Translations under genes and position numbers: made by a program
Assembly: GCA_000467715.1 (NCBI GenBank)
Contig: AJFK01001074.1
Coordinates: 62,001 to 126,000, forward strand
Direction: 5' to 3'
DNA from: Hysterium pulicare CBS 123377
Taxonomy: Eukaryota > Ascomycota > Dothideomycetes > Hysteriales > Hysteriaceae
Length of the DNA stretch: 64,000 nucleotides
Notes under the pieces: model-generated
Told to the model about the DNA's origin: nothing
What the model saw: the letters and a program-made list of their open reading frames with translations, nothing else
Databases searched by the model: none
Part shown: positions 11,762 to 23,430 of the stretch, in pieces
Layout of the letters: every line of letters begins with the position of its first letter
Numbering within the stretch: the first letter of the stretch is position 1

Positions 11762-12088
11762 TTACATGATGAATACGTCGGGAGGCGGGTCAGGTGGGTT
11801 GAAAGGCCAAAGCAGCAGGTTTCTAGAAAGCCCGGCGTCGTGGATGCTCTCGCTTGCCGGCGAACGCCCCCGTGTCCCCCTAGACCAGTTTGATGCAAGA
11901 TTGGCCTGATCGTCGCCCTCTGCGTCCACCCAGATTGTTGCACGCAGGCTGGAGGCGGTGACTGGACGCTCGGAAATGCATGAACTGCACGGAATATCAG
12001 AAATAGACATCGGGGTGTTCGTCCTTCTCCTTTCCTCCAGTCTCGCAATGCTGTCTTTATCTTCGCTCGTCAAATCTGAAGATGCCAT
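11762..12088 (-). CDS. Hypothetical short protein (low confidence)
   Basis: ATG-initiated frame of 108 aa on the minus strand, starting MASSDLTSEDKDSIARLEERR, which reads as a genuine acidic, helix-prone N-terminus. Cysteines (PCSSC) follow, then a Pro-rich end (FNPPDPPPD). A strong donor-like GTAAGT overlaps the stop region at about 11763, so the real product may continue in another exon, but I could not find an acceptable acceptor. No family recognised. It would be divergent from the DUF6594 gene with about 300 bp between starts. Confidence 0.3.
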   Translation of the reverse strand: MASSDLTSEDKDSIARLEERRRTNTPMSISDIPCSSCISERPVTASSLRATIWVDAEGDDQANLASNWSRGTRGRSPASESIHDAGLSRNLLLWPFNPPDPPPDVFIM

Positions 12089-12385
12089 GTTGGATTTGCA
12101 TATCGTAGCTGCTCATCTTATGGCGCGAGGCGTCGGACAGCACATTGACCTCCAACCATGAACCCTGAATTACCTTAGCAAACCTCCTTAAGGCCTCTCT
12201 TGTCGTACAACGTTGCTTCAATCGTTCATGCTCGTTTCCAGCATGCAAGCAATCGCACTCTGCGTCCCTTTCGAAATCCTGCTATCGTTCACGGTTAGGT
12301 GCAGCACACATCACACTGGCCGGCGGCGCCAGTATCAAATCCACTGACAGCGAAGCGCGACTACTGCCAGCCTCGCCTTCGTAGC

Positions 12386-14897
12386 ATGGTAAGTAGAAAG
12401 AGATCGATTTTCCTGTTGTATTTCGTCATGTCATACGTATCCGCCAGCTGCTGATTCCGGTGTATCGGACCACAGACTGAGCGCAGAGCCTCGTCTGAAG
12501 GCCCCTTTGCGCGAGCTCGACGCCATACGGCACCCACAGAGGCCTCTCAAGACCATTGTGAAAGCGTCGCCAGCAGCTACACCCTCAATACTACCGCTTC
12601 AATACCCCGAAGACGTTCCTTGAAGACCAGGCCTTCCCCAGAGGACTCTGAACATTCCACCCACCCCACATGGGTCGATATCGATAGACCAGAGAGAAGG
12701 AGGTCAGCAGGAGCTCGGAACACCCCACGGAGGGCCTCAGGAGGAACGCCGCCGCGTACCTCGACGTCACCGAGGACGTCAAACGCTGAATTGGAAACTA
12801 CAGAGAAGGACACAGTAGGCTTCCTACCGACCCTTAGCCGCATACTGGAAGGGAAGGAGAATAAACCTGCGAGAAGACGGCGAAGCTCAACAGCCAGCTC
12901 AAGCGACAGTTTCACTCCATCTCGCCGACGTCGTCGCCCTATCGAGGCCGCAGGGCTTGTCAATCGTACTCTTCGGACAAAGCACGGCTCTCTACAACGC
13001 CAAGCTGAGAGTTTGGGCAACCTTCCAAATCCCTCTCTCCTCTCTGTCCTCTCTGGATTGACCAACTCGACTAATACATCGAGCGGGAGTAACTCCACTG
13101 TTACACAAAAGTCATACGATAGATCATACGTCTCAAAACGAAGGCGAGCCAAGGAGAAGAATCGTCTCGAGCCTAAGCGTGCTCCTGCAAAGAGCAAATC
13201 TGTGGGCATTCCCTCCTACCAAACAAGTGTGTTTCAATACTTGCATGAAGGAATGGCGTCTGAGCAGTTCCACGATGGTGAGATTGGCCGACCAGGTTCA
13301 TCTTCCTCCACGTCAACGACTAGTGATAATGAAGAACGCCATGGAATGTTCTCATCCGGTGCCGAGAGATCTCCTCCAGGCTCTCCATTGATTTCACCAA
13401 CGTCGACCCGAAAGTCGCCCATCGAGGAATCGAGGTACCGTGACCGGTTTAGCAGTGACTCTGGGATATCTGTTCGAGACAGCAGCCCTGACTCGAATTC
13501 ACATACGACCACTACTGATCATTCCTCTATGCAACACGTCGAGGAAGAGGAAGAGGACGAGGAAGACGAGGAAGAGAGTAGTGATGAAGACGAAGGTGAT
13601 GATGGTCAGGATGCGGAGCTCCGAGCATCTCATCACCATGCATTAGAAAGGGTTGCGCCTCCAAGAATACCCTCTGTATCATCTTCCCACAACGGAGCAA
13701 GCCATGACCGGCATTATTTTCGACTCAAGAATCAAGAACAGGAATTACGCCAGCATGTTCTCCAAAATCCACAACCTCAGCGGGACTTCCATTTCGTTGG
13801 AGGACCATCCCCTAACCCGCAACCAGTTTTGCCCATATTTGATCCTTATTCTCGATCCGCTGCTTCCCCGGCAAGCATGTATGCTCCAGTACCCCATGCT
13901 CCAGGATGGCCTCCTCCAGCACCGCCACCTCCGCCAATCGGGTACTACTCACCTCCGCAAGCACCACCAGTTCCTTTTCCCCTAGGAGCTGAAAATAGCT
14001 ATGCTATGGCCCCTCGAAGTATTCCAGGTGTCCCCGGCATGATCGCTCCGCCCCCGCAGTCTCATTACCCTACTGTGCAACCACCACATTACCAGCCCCA
14101 TCCTTCCGGGCCTGATCTGACAAAGACCACTGTGGTTGGATACGAGAAGCTAGCCGATAAACTGTCTGAGCATCCGCCACTTGATTCTACCGGACAAAGC
14201 CAAATTCTACCCATGTATCGCAAATTTGAGACACTCAACCATCGTGTCCTCCTTCACCTTCAAGATGAGATATCTGAGCTGGAGGAAGAGCTCCGTTATT
14301 TGGACGAGTCTATTGCGCAGTTGTCTTCGGGTGGTGAAGATGTGCAAATCCAGCCTGCATCGCGGCGGGCAGAAGCGCGTTGGGGTGGGGAATTGCATTA
14401 CAGGAGAACCGACTTATTGGGTAGAATCTATTTGAAATTGGGTCAATACAGTAAGTTGCTACTGCAATTGTTGGCTTCTACTAAGCAGCATTGACGTTTT
14501 CATCTCAGACCAGGCGTTATCTTCTTTCAGCACCATGATGAAGAACATGGATCCCGCCAATACTGAAGACATTCAAGCTTATCATAGTTGGATGGAGAAA
14601 CACTCGCCCGTGGAGAAGGCCGAATCTCGATTCCTTAACCACAAGCAAGACTTACTCACCGTGCCGCAAAAGAGGCCGTCAAGTAGCATTGGTGGCGTCG
14701 GACCGGTCCAATCCGTGGCGATAGGGCTGCCGCTTATCCTCGTACTGCCCCTCCTGGCGTTCGCGATGATTCCCGGGCTGCTAGGCCGATTGTTTATCAT
14801 CATTCTTATCGGTGGTGTAGTCGTGATGGTTGTGGCGTCGACCGAGCTTGTGGGCTTGATGACAGTCCGAGAATGGGTAATTTGCGCCTCGACGTAA
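12386..14897 (+). CDS. DUF6594 membrane protein with long disordered N-terminal region
   Basis: Fungal membrane protein of unknown function. The large exon 12476-14450 has no in-frame ATG before residue ~210, and an in-frame stop at 12452-12454 closes it upstream. The only start I can support is ATG 12386-12388 followed at once by a GTAAGT donor, so exon 1 would be the start codon alone. Exon 3 is 14509-14897. Total 788 aa. Residues 1-500 are Ser/Pro/Arg-rich and disordered, with an acidic block (13536-13612) and a Pro-rich block (13900-14100). The DUF6594 domain runs from YEKLADKLSEHPPLD through a coiled-coil (EEELRYLDES) and ALSSFSTMMKNM to two membrane helices (LPLILVLPLLAFAMIPG; LFIIILIGGVVVMVV). 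Homologues usually have a third helix after REWVICA; here a stop follows at 14895, so the C-terminus is short or another exon was missed. Confidence 0.8.
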
Positions 14898-16439
14898 GTA
14901 CAGTCATTTTCCTTTTACAGCCTGCCGAGGGTCGCCGAGAAAGCAAAATGTGAAGCTGAACTTTGGTGATCTGCGGGCCCTACCAAGCCCTCTGCAACCT
15001 TCTTTTCGGATGCGTTCGCGTGTGCTCCGTGGAGAATCGGCGACCAACCCTGGACTTTTGTTCACAAAGGTGCAGCCGACATCCATGAGGCCGACTCTGG
15101 ATTTTATCTATGTTTAATTCGGCGGGCCTTGTTGTTTTTAAGGCATTTGCGAAGTTGTACCTGAGCGGGAAGCTAATGCGAGGAACAGTTATTTTGGTCT
15201 CATGGCGGTTCTTGCGGGTGTGGTCCACTGACTCGCGCGTGGGCATCTGCGGAGACTTCGGAAAGCTTGGGGACGCGATAGGCGCAAGACTATTGAATAG
15301 ACGTCGATCAACGGAGTTAGAGGCAACTCCGTACCTTGCAGGAAGGGCGCCTGAAGGTATACTCATCATCAACCTCGGTGCTCTTCATTTTTATTTCTCT
15401 TTTTCGAAATACGAGGTATTATCATGAGACGTTCTGGGTTTTGTACGACTACTAATTTAGTTTTTTGATCTTGGCCGGAATTTCATCGGATGGTTTTGGA
15501 TCGACAAAGCATGTTTAGCGGGGCGTAGGAGAATATTGGTGGTCATGGCGCTTCTGGTGTGATAGATCACGGTTCTTGGCGAACAGGTACGGGAGAAGAG
15601 AAGGAATGAAGCCTGCTTTTTGGGGCTCGTCATGGCACCTGTTACGACGCATCATAAGATGGACGAAGTCACGACCTGCTTTGGGCTGAGCGGTAGGGCG
15701 GAGTTGCCGTCCTAGTCCAAAGTGTACTCTGCTAAGCTGGTGGCTGAATATTGAATAATGGGCGTCGGGATCAATCTTGAAATCTTTCAATAAATGTATT
15801 TGCGGTGCGCGGCCAGAGGCAACAAGTGGCATCATTGTTGACGGGATGAAGCGCACACGCAAATGCTAACATGGAGCCCACCAGCAGTTGTGTAACTCGA
15901 GATGCATGTGCGGCAGGCCCAAGGTAGCTATCGTGGCGAGAAAATAAACACAATATCAATCCTCTCCGGGCAGAAAGCGGGGTCGAAATGCCCGCTCCCT
16001 CTCCTTAGCTAGGGCGTGCACCGTGGGTTTACAGCACAATGCTTAATCTGACTGTGACGGCAGGTCATGTCAGGTACGGAGGATTGACCACATGAAGGAT
16101 GTCCTCGATCTGTACCTGAAGTCAAACTCTGGATGGGCGCGGGTAGATAGATTGAGCGGCCGTCATGGCGGGAGTGTTGGTGGGTGGTGGAGTCAGGCAC
16201 CGGTACCCAGCGCTTGATCAGCTGGCCTTCATCGCTGCCCCCAAAGATGGCCTTTCCGAGTTTCAGGCCTCACATTTCTTGCGTGTGTTAAAAGGCGTGA
16301 GAAGCTTGGGGCAGGCCGACTCCCCTCTGTTTCCTCCGACGCAGACTGCTGCCACATAACGTTCGCAAGCCTTCAACGCATTAATCTTGCGCAATGCCCC
16401 CCTGATGAGGCGATTGAGAAACCGAACAGCCCATCGCTC
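14898..16439. other. Intergenic, no gene seen
   Basis: About 1.5 kb with several medium frames on both strands (for example minus 15372-14980) that contradict one another and show no family features. If the DUF6594 gene has a further exon it should lie at the left end. Confidence 0.5.
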
Positions 16440-17159
16440 GCTCTCGTCGTTTGCTGCCCCCGTTCTTGCCTGCATTCTCCGCCTCTCTGCTGCCCTCCAC
16501 TAATCTGCTAGCCCGAACCGACCACCATCCCAACGCCCGAAGTCTGAAACTCTCCTTAACCCAAACCCAATACAAGACGCTTCTACCCGCTCCTTACCTG
16601 CGCCTTTCCACCCTCAATCCCACCGACCGACCACTCAACCGTCAAACCCGTCTTCTGGAATGTTGCGGGTTCGCCAGGGACCAATATCCTCTTGATCAAC
16701 CGTCTTCCGCCATCCAGCGCATTCAAACTGGCGACCACTCACCATCAGTCCCGCTCCCACCCTATCTCGAACCACCTGCACCGAACCACTTCGAACCGGC
16801 TGGCATTCCTCCTAATCGCCGCAAATCGAGCCTTTCATATCGCTGCATACACCGCGCAATAATTTAATCTATTCCATCTCGCTGGACGGGCTACCCTTGT
16901 TCAATCTAGTTGAGGTACAATCTGCCTGGACCTCCAATTTCCTGCGCACAAAGAAGAATCCACCAGATTTTTGCTTGACAACAAAGCATCGACAGAGATA
17001 AATCGCAATTGGCGCCGTTACACGACTACCTGACTCCTACGCTTCTTTGTCTACACCACCAACCACCCCCGCGCACCTCGTGGAACAGCATTCCTCAACG
17101 TTTAGTACCACTCGCCGACCGAAGCAAATTGCGCGAGAATACTCGCAAGCTATTAGGAC
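16440..17159 (+). promoter_or_regulatory. Pyrimidine-rich leader/promoter of the RasGAP gene
   Basis: The plus strand is strongly C/T (and C/A) rich over some 700 bp, running straight to the start codon at 17160. Such tracts are usual in leaders of constitutive fungal genes. It opens a Pro/Ser/Leu-rich frame (16451-16867) that is best explained by composition. Confidence 0.55.
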
Positions 17160-19768
17160 ATGGCCGTCTCCATGCTTCATGCTCCTTCGAGAGCATCGAC
17201 TTCCTCCTCTTCCTCCTTCATACCCGTGTCACGACAAAACACAATGTCCTCGCACGACGGATCGCGCTCCGTGCGACAGTCTAAGCGGTATTCCGTGACC
17301 GCCTTGTATCTGTCCATGTCCGCGAAGGACAAGGAGCTGGAAATTGAGGACGATTTAGCAAGAGGTATATACTATTGAAATTGTAGATATTGGAGACTGG
17401 CACTGACGGTTGCATAGCCCAGAAGATACTCCGGGAACTCAAAGCAAAGATCTCCTCGCAGTCGAAGAAGAATTTCGTTCTTGAGAAAGACGTCAGGTAT
17501 CTCGACTCACGGATAGCGTTGTTGATCCAAAACCGTATGGCGTTGGAGGAGGTACGTGTACCACAACACCTGTTACACCGCACCATAGCTAACGGTGCCC
17601 GCAGCAAAATGAAGTCGCTAGCCACCTAGACGAAGCCGCTGAACTACAGGAAGGGCACTTCCCCAATGACGAAAAGACCCAGAAATATGGAAACTTGCTT
17701 TTCTTATTACAGTCAGAGCCAAGGCATATTGCTCACCTCTGTCGTCTTGTTTCAATGGCAGAGATCGATGCGCTCCTGCAAACCGTCATGTTCACGATTT
17801 ATGGAAACCAATACGAAAGTCGCGAAGAACATTTGTTACTGACTATGTTTCAGGTAAGTTGTGTTCTTTAAAAACCGGGGTCGTTAATGGTCGCTGATAT
17901 AAGAAAATAGTCGGTTCTCACTTATCAATTCGACAATACCCCTGATTACAGTTCGCTACTCCGCGCGAACACCCCTGTATCTCGCATGATGACCACATAT
18001 ACCCGACGTGGACCAGGGCAAAGTTATCTCAAGGTTGTCTTGGCTGAGCGAATCAACTCATTAATCGAGCTGAAAGATCTGGATCTGGAAATTAACCCCC
18101 TCAAGGTCTATGAGAAGATGGTTACCGAAAGGGAGGAGGCCGGAACTTTGTCCCCGCACCTTCCCAAGGGCGTCACAGCCGAACAAGCTGCAGAGAATCT
18201 AGAGGTCCAAGAAATCATCGGACCCCGGCTTACCATGTTAATGGAAATAGCCAATTCTTTCCTCACTACTATCATTGAGGGGCTGGAGGAGACTCCCTAC
18301 GGTATCCGTTGGATTTGCAAACAGATTCGAAGTCTGTCGAAGCGAAAATACCCAGATGCCCAGGATCAAACCATTTGCACGCTTATTGGAGGTTTTTTCT
18401 TTCTCCGATTCATCAATCCAGCCATTGTGACGCCAAGATCCTATATGCTCATCGATGCGACCCCTGCGGACAACCCAAAGCGCACGCTCACTTATGTTGC
18501 TAAGATGCTGCAGAACCTGGCAAACAAGCCATCGTACGCCAAGGAGCCGTACATGGTAAAATTGCAGCCTTTTATTCAACAGAATAAGGAACGTATCAAC
18601 AAGTTCCTGCTCGATTTATGCGAAGTGCAGGACTTCTATGAAAGTCTGGAAATGGATAACTATGTTGCGTTGTCGAAAAGGGACCTTGAGCTATCTATTA
18701 CCCTCAATGAAGTGTATGCTACCCACGCGCTTCTGGATAGACATGCCGGTGAATTGGTAAGTGTATCAACATGAGGACGATGATCATTATTCTGACATGT
18801 TTGTTCAGGCGAAGGATGAAAGTTCCCACTTGAACGTACTCTTACAAGAACTTGGACCAGCGCCTGCTCAGCTACCGCGAAAGGAGAACAGGGCTATCAA
18901 TCTTCCATTATTCAGCAAATGGGAAACGCCTTTTGATGACATCACGGCCGCGTTGGACATCACCCAAGAAGAGATCTTTTTCATGGAGGCAAAATCTACG
19001 TTCGTCATGATCCTTCGTTCATTGCCCGCCAACACCTTAGTCACAAGAAGGCCTTTGAGGCTTGATAAAGTTGCCGAAGCTGCTGCCACTACTAAAAATG
19101 ATTCTGTCATGGTAAAGAAGGGTATCCGAAGTATGGAATTGCTAAGTCAATTACAAGAGCTTGGTGTGATCGACAAGGATGATGGCTTTGCCTTACTCCG
19201 AGATGAAGTGGAACAAGAACTGGTGCATTTGGGTTCTATGAAGGAAAAGGTCATCGAGGAGAGCAAAAAGCTCGAAGAGGTCTTCCGCACAATTCGTGAC
19301 CACAACGTCTACCTCGTCGGCCAACTTGACACATACAAATCCTATCTGCACAACGTACGCAGCCAATCAGAAGGAAAGACAAGGAAACAGCAGAAACATC
19401 AAGTCCTTGGACCATATAAATTCACCCACCAACAGCTTGAGAAGGAGGGAGTGATTCAGAAGAGTAATGTTCCAGAGAATCGAAGAGCCAACATCTACTT
19501 CAACTTCACTAGTCCCCTACCGGGAACTTTCGTGATCTCACTGCACTATAAAGGTTAGTAACAGTCCGCCAAAGCCTGCACTCTGATCAGTTATTAACGC
19601 TTTGTAGGTCGGAATAGGGGTTTATTAGAACTCGATCTAAAACTTGACGACCTGCTTGAAATGCAGAAGGATAATCAAGAAGACCTCGACCTGGAATACG
19701 TTCAGTTCAACGTATCGAAAGTACTGATCTTGCTCAACAAGCGATTCGCTCGGAAAAAGGGATGGTAG
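17160..19768 (+). CDS. gapA: Ras GTPase-activating protein, Sar1/GapA type
   Basis: Stimulates GTP hydrolysis by Ras and so switches off Ras signalling in polarity and growth; homologous to fission yeast Gap1/Sar1 and Aspergillus GapA. Six exons (17160-17364, 17418-17551, 17605-17853, 17911-18756, 18809-19553, 19608-19768), all in phase, give 779 aa. Residues 1-65 are Ser-rich and disordered. A coiled coil ([20 protein letters not shown]) follows. The RasGAP domain occupies about 170-430, with [17 protein letters not shown], and [19 protein letters not shown] as the conserved FLR...NPAI signature. The RasGAP C-terminal domain ends [18 protein letters not shown]...[14 protein letters not shown]. 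The arginine-finger region ([12 protein letters not shown]) is present. Confidence 0.93.
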
Positions 19769-21113
19769 TCGTTTGGAACATCCGCGACAATACGAGTTAG
19801 GCTATTTCCTGTTCCACTCACATTACTCAACCTTTGATGTCCTACCCGGCGTATAATGCATGCTCGGCGGCGGAAACCTACATTTCGGCACACAGATGTA
19901 TGGCGGGGGTTCTCGGTGTTTTTGGTGGGAAACAGGGCTTGTTTTTTGGAACTCTGTCTTGAAAGGATACCCTGGGAGAAAGGGGTGGGCATCATCTGGG
20001 AAACATCTATATGAATGGAGGTAAGGGTAAGAATGCACTCCAGAAGAGAAGGAAAGTCAGGGGATTGCTATCCAATGACGTTTCCGCAATAGCCTCCAGA
20101 GGCTCAGGTCGTTAATGTTTTCTTTTTCCGGAGTCGCTGCTGTTGTTTGAGCCCCCATTGTTTCGGTCCGATCGCTGTAATAACTCTTGATGGCTGTACG
20201 AGGATGGTTTCATTACCCTGTTATTCCACGGTGTTCGGGTTCTTCATTCGGCTGGACCGATGCCATATTGCAAGAGGAGAGGTTTCTGATGGAGCGCGGG
20301 GGTTTAGGTAGTTTGGACGGCCTGTTTTTTTTTCTCTTTCCACTTATGTTATTCGAACGATATCCATGTACGATAGTCAATTGTAATTGAGCTGAACGAG
20401 CTCCTCTTTGAGATTGATGGGATTGGAATTTGAGGCATAATCAAGACCTTGCAATGTTTTCTCTTAACTCGAACTTGTCCGCGAATGTGGAATTCGGGTG
20501 CTTCTTGCCAACGTAATTTGCAACTTACCCTGAGATATACATGCCATCTTCTCCAAGACCGCTTCTTGCCTGCCTCGATGTCACTTACCGCTTTATGGTT
20601 GCCAAATTCCTTGTGATCTGCACAGCAATCACACGACTACATATCTTCGTGATCTCCCGAAGCCAACTACTACCTCGAAAGCGTTCTGCTGCTCCAACAC
20701 ATCTTACCGTCCGGACTGATCAGGGACATTGAGGTGTGTACGATGCATTATTGCGTTACTGGTCGTATATAGCCGCGAATATTATTTCAATAACATAAAA
20801 TCAAATCTTTTGTTCACTCATGCATGAAAGATTCTTCGTTGGCAAGACGCAACTACACTGCAATACTAACAATGACATCTTTCATCCTGGTTTTCATCCC
20901 TGGTTCGATTTCGTGCCTAAAACAGCGAGTCACGTGTGACATCATGGTGCCATCTCGATTCGGATTGGCTCCACTTGAAGCTCCGCCTGCCTGGAACCAG
21001 TCATCATCCACTTGCACATCTCCAAGTCACCCATTCTACTGCCTTTGTACTCTCTTTAAACGCACGCTTCTATCCGGTTTCCAGGCAGTTTCGAAAGTTT
21101 CTTTAATCTCATC
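19769..21113. other. Intergenic, no gene seen
   Basis: 1.35 kb holding the RasGAP 3' flank and the upstream side of the next gene. A CACGTG lies at 20931-20936, 180 bp before the next start codon. No protein-coding frame was supportable. Confidence 0.55.
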
Positions 21114-21942
21114 ATGTCTTCCTACATCGCTATTCCGAAGCGTAAGAACAAGATGAACGACAACGGTCATGCTGCCACGCCTAGCTCTTCCAGCTCGTCG
21201 TCGTCGTTCTCCTATGGCAGCTTTGCCAACAACTCGCAATCGCCTCAAGCTGCCTCCCATTCTTCTCGCTCCTATCATGAGAGAAGGCCTTCGTTACTGA
21301 GTACGCCTTGTTTTCTATTGTTCTGGTGTTTTGAGGTTGAGGTGGTAGCTGGGCTGGCGTTGAATAACTGAGGTCGGATGAAAGAAAGAAAGAAGCTAAC
21401 ACGAGGCAGGTTCGTCACTCTCTAAGACGGAACACACGGTTATCAATGTTGGAAACTCTGAATGTCCAAGACTGGTACGTGTGGATTGGTATCGTTTCCA
21501 TGCGGCTCGACATTACTGATCTCGGATACCTGCAGATAACGTGCGTCAAAGCATCGCAAGGCTTCGATTGGAACCAAGGTATGTTTCACACATCCATCTC
21601 ATACGTTTTGGATCATTACAATCGGGAAACTGCATTTGGTTGCCCTCATTGGTATTTCGGAGGCATCAGCTTTCTTTGTGCAATTTATCGCAGCCTATCT
21701 TAAACAATCTACCCAACTGTTCAACCTCGAATACGCTGCAACGTCTGCTAAAGCGGACGCTGGTTTCTTCCAATTGACTCCATCATCGTATCAATAATAA
21801 ATGTTTGCTAACTGTCTTCTGAACAGAAATCTTCCTGCCATCATACGCTGACCACTCCTTCGATGACCTCGAACGAAAGCAAGACCCCGTTCAGGATATC
21901 ATCGTGACAGATGAGGAGATAGCGCATATGTTCCCTCAATAA
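21114..21942 (+). CDS. Small conserved fungal protein of unknown function
   Basis: Four exons (21114-21300, 21410-21474, 21536-21578, 21827-21942) join in phase to give 136 aa. The last intron is 248 nt, long for this window, with a perfect TGCTAAC branch before its acceptor. The N-terminal half is Ser-rich and disordered, with HERRPSLLSSSLSKTEHTV. The C-terminal half is compact, ECPRL-ITCVKASQGFDWNQ-EIFLPSYADH, then an acidic DLERKQDPVQDIIVTDEEIAHMF tail. I recall similar short proteins in other moulds but no assigned function. That all three joins restore one uninterrupted frame is the main evidence. Confidence 0.75.
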
Positions 21943-22773
21943 GCGATGACATTTCACGACTCGGTGCATAATGGGAGGCGTAACACTGGGTACTCATTGG
22001 ATTTGAATGGACTTAGATATGGAGTGGCAACCTTCGATGGTGTTTATAGCCGATTGTTTCCTTTCATTGGGATCGGTCAACTGCTATTTGATTTTATCGG
22101 GTGTTTTATTTTGAGGCTATATGTTTAATAAGTGCCACACTCGGCTGGGATGGGATGGAAAGGCGTTCATTCACCACTTTGATTTCACCGTTGTAGATAG
22201 TGTTGCTTAGCGTTCACAATATTTAGTACCTTATATCACATTTCACACGTCTGATATAATTCACTAGCTGTTTATAAATGCTCGATAAGCTTATCGTGCC
22301 TTTCATCCCTTCAATATTCACACTTCACCTTATCACGGCACCTCGGCGGGGCTATCACCGCCAGCCCTGTGACGTGACCCCACCTTCCCCTTGCATTTCA
22401 GGGTATATGCTTGGCACGTTTTCCGGCTAACCTTTCTACTTTCGGCTACCCTTACACGTGCTTTCGCAATTAGCTCCGATCCTCGATTTACGTGCAGCAC
22501 AACACCAAAACAAAACTCCACGACGCTCAATACAAATCAACACTGCACGATAGAGCGCTTAGCTATTCAACAGCGCGTTCTCTATTCAATCACTCAACGA
22601 GAACTTCCAGACTCCATTTCACCGGCGCACCACAATCAGCGGAAAGAGGATAAAACAAACCGGAATTGAATCCGCAACACGCTCTTTCTCCCAGAAACCC
22701 ACGCGAAAAAGCGACCGCTTCAAACCTCCTCCTCTGCCAACTCCAGCATTTCTCCGCTCCTTCACACACGAGA
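21943..22773. other. Intergenic, no gene seen
   Basis: 830 bp between two plus-strand genes. AT-rich left part, then a C/A-rich leader before the MIS14 start. One CACGTG at 22455-22460. Confidence 0.55.
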
Positions 22774-23430
22774 ATGGAAACAACAACCCACCACCGCAAA
22801 ATCGAGCTGCAATCCCCGCACGACCTCACCCACATCGAGTCCCAAATCCGGACCCTCGCCCGCGCCAAAATCGACCAAAACTTACCTCCCATCACAGGCC
22901 CCGAAGGCAAAACCGACGAACTACGCTCGCAAGTCGAGGTGCTGGTGGACGCATACGTAGAGAACGTGCTACGGGGCGTGCGAGCCAACATCTGGGTGAA
23001 CGGCCTGGACGTGGATGTTCAGAAGGGGGTGGATGGCGGTGCGGGAGGGGGAGAAGGACAAGAGAGGGTCGAGTTCGAGGTGTTTGATTCGAGGCTGAAG
23101 GAGAGGTTGGAGGGGCTTACGGCGAGGAAGAATTTGCTTGTGGAGCAGGTTTCTAGTTGTAGGAGGACCGCGGCGGGGGTTGCGGCGAGGAGGTTTCAGG
23201 AGGGGTTTTTGGGGGAGGAGAGGGAGAGGGGGGAGGAGATGGCGGGTAGCGTTTCGCGGGAGGAGATGCGGGAGTTGGTGCGGTTGGAGGAGGGGAAGAG
23301 GTTGGAAGAGGTTAGGAGGAATTGGGAGAGGGGTGTTGAGGGGTTGGGGAGTTTGAAGGGACGGTTGCCGGAGACGAGGGCGAGGTTGGAGAGGGGAGTT
23401 GGTGTTGTTGGGCATTTTGAGGGGAAGTAG
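22774..23430 (+). CDS. MIS14: Kinetochore protein Mis14/Nsl1 (MIS12 complex)
   Basis: Subunit of the Mis12/MIND complex that links the inner kinetochore to Ndc80. Single exon of 218 aa starting METTTHHRKIELQSPHDL; the IELQSP(H/E)DL...IRTLARAKIDQNLPP opening is the family hallmark. The rest is helical and coiled-coil: VEVLVDAYVENVL near residue 55, a loop with a Gly-rich insert (DGGAGGGEGQ), then LKERLEGLTARKNLLVEQVSSCRR and a long Arg/Glu-rich helix to the C-terminus. The frame is open upstream to 22666 without an ATG, so 22774 is the start. The gene is G-rich on the coding strand in its second half, giving a long empty antisense frame. Confidence 0.9.
   Translation: METTTHHRKIELQSPHDLTHIESQIRTLARAKIDQNLPPITGPEGKTDELRSQVEVLVDAYVENVLRGVRANIWVNGLDVDVQKGVDGGAGGGEGQERVEFEVFDSRLKERLEGLTARKNLLVEQVSSCRRTAAGVAARRFQEGFLGEERERGEEMAGSVSREEMRELVRLEEGKRLEEVRRNWERGVEGLGSLKGRLPETRARLERGVGVVGHFEGK

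Noticed and set aside
11572-12048. 158-codon minus-strand frame
   Set aside because: Overlaps the more protein-like ATG-led frame at 11762-12088 in another phase and lacks any domain.
16451-16867. Pro/Ser/Leu-rich frame before the RasGAP gene
   Set aside because: Explained by the pyrimidine-rich leader; composition only, no motif.
22969-23415. Antisense Pro/Leu/Arg-rich frame in MIS14
   Set aside because: Produced by the G-rich coding strand of MIS14; no ATG-led domain or family.
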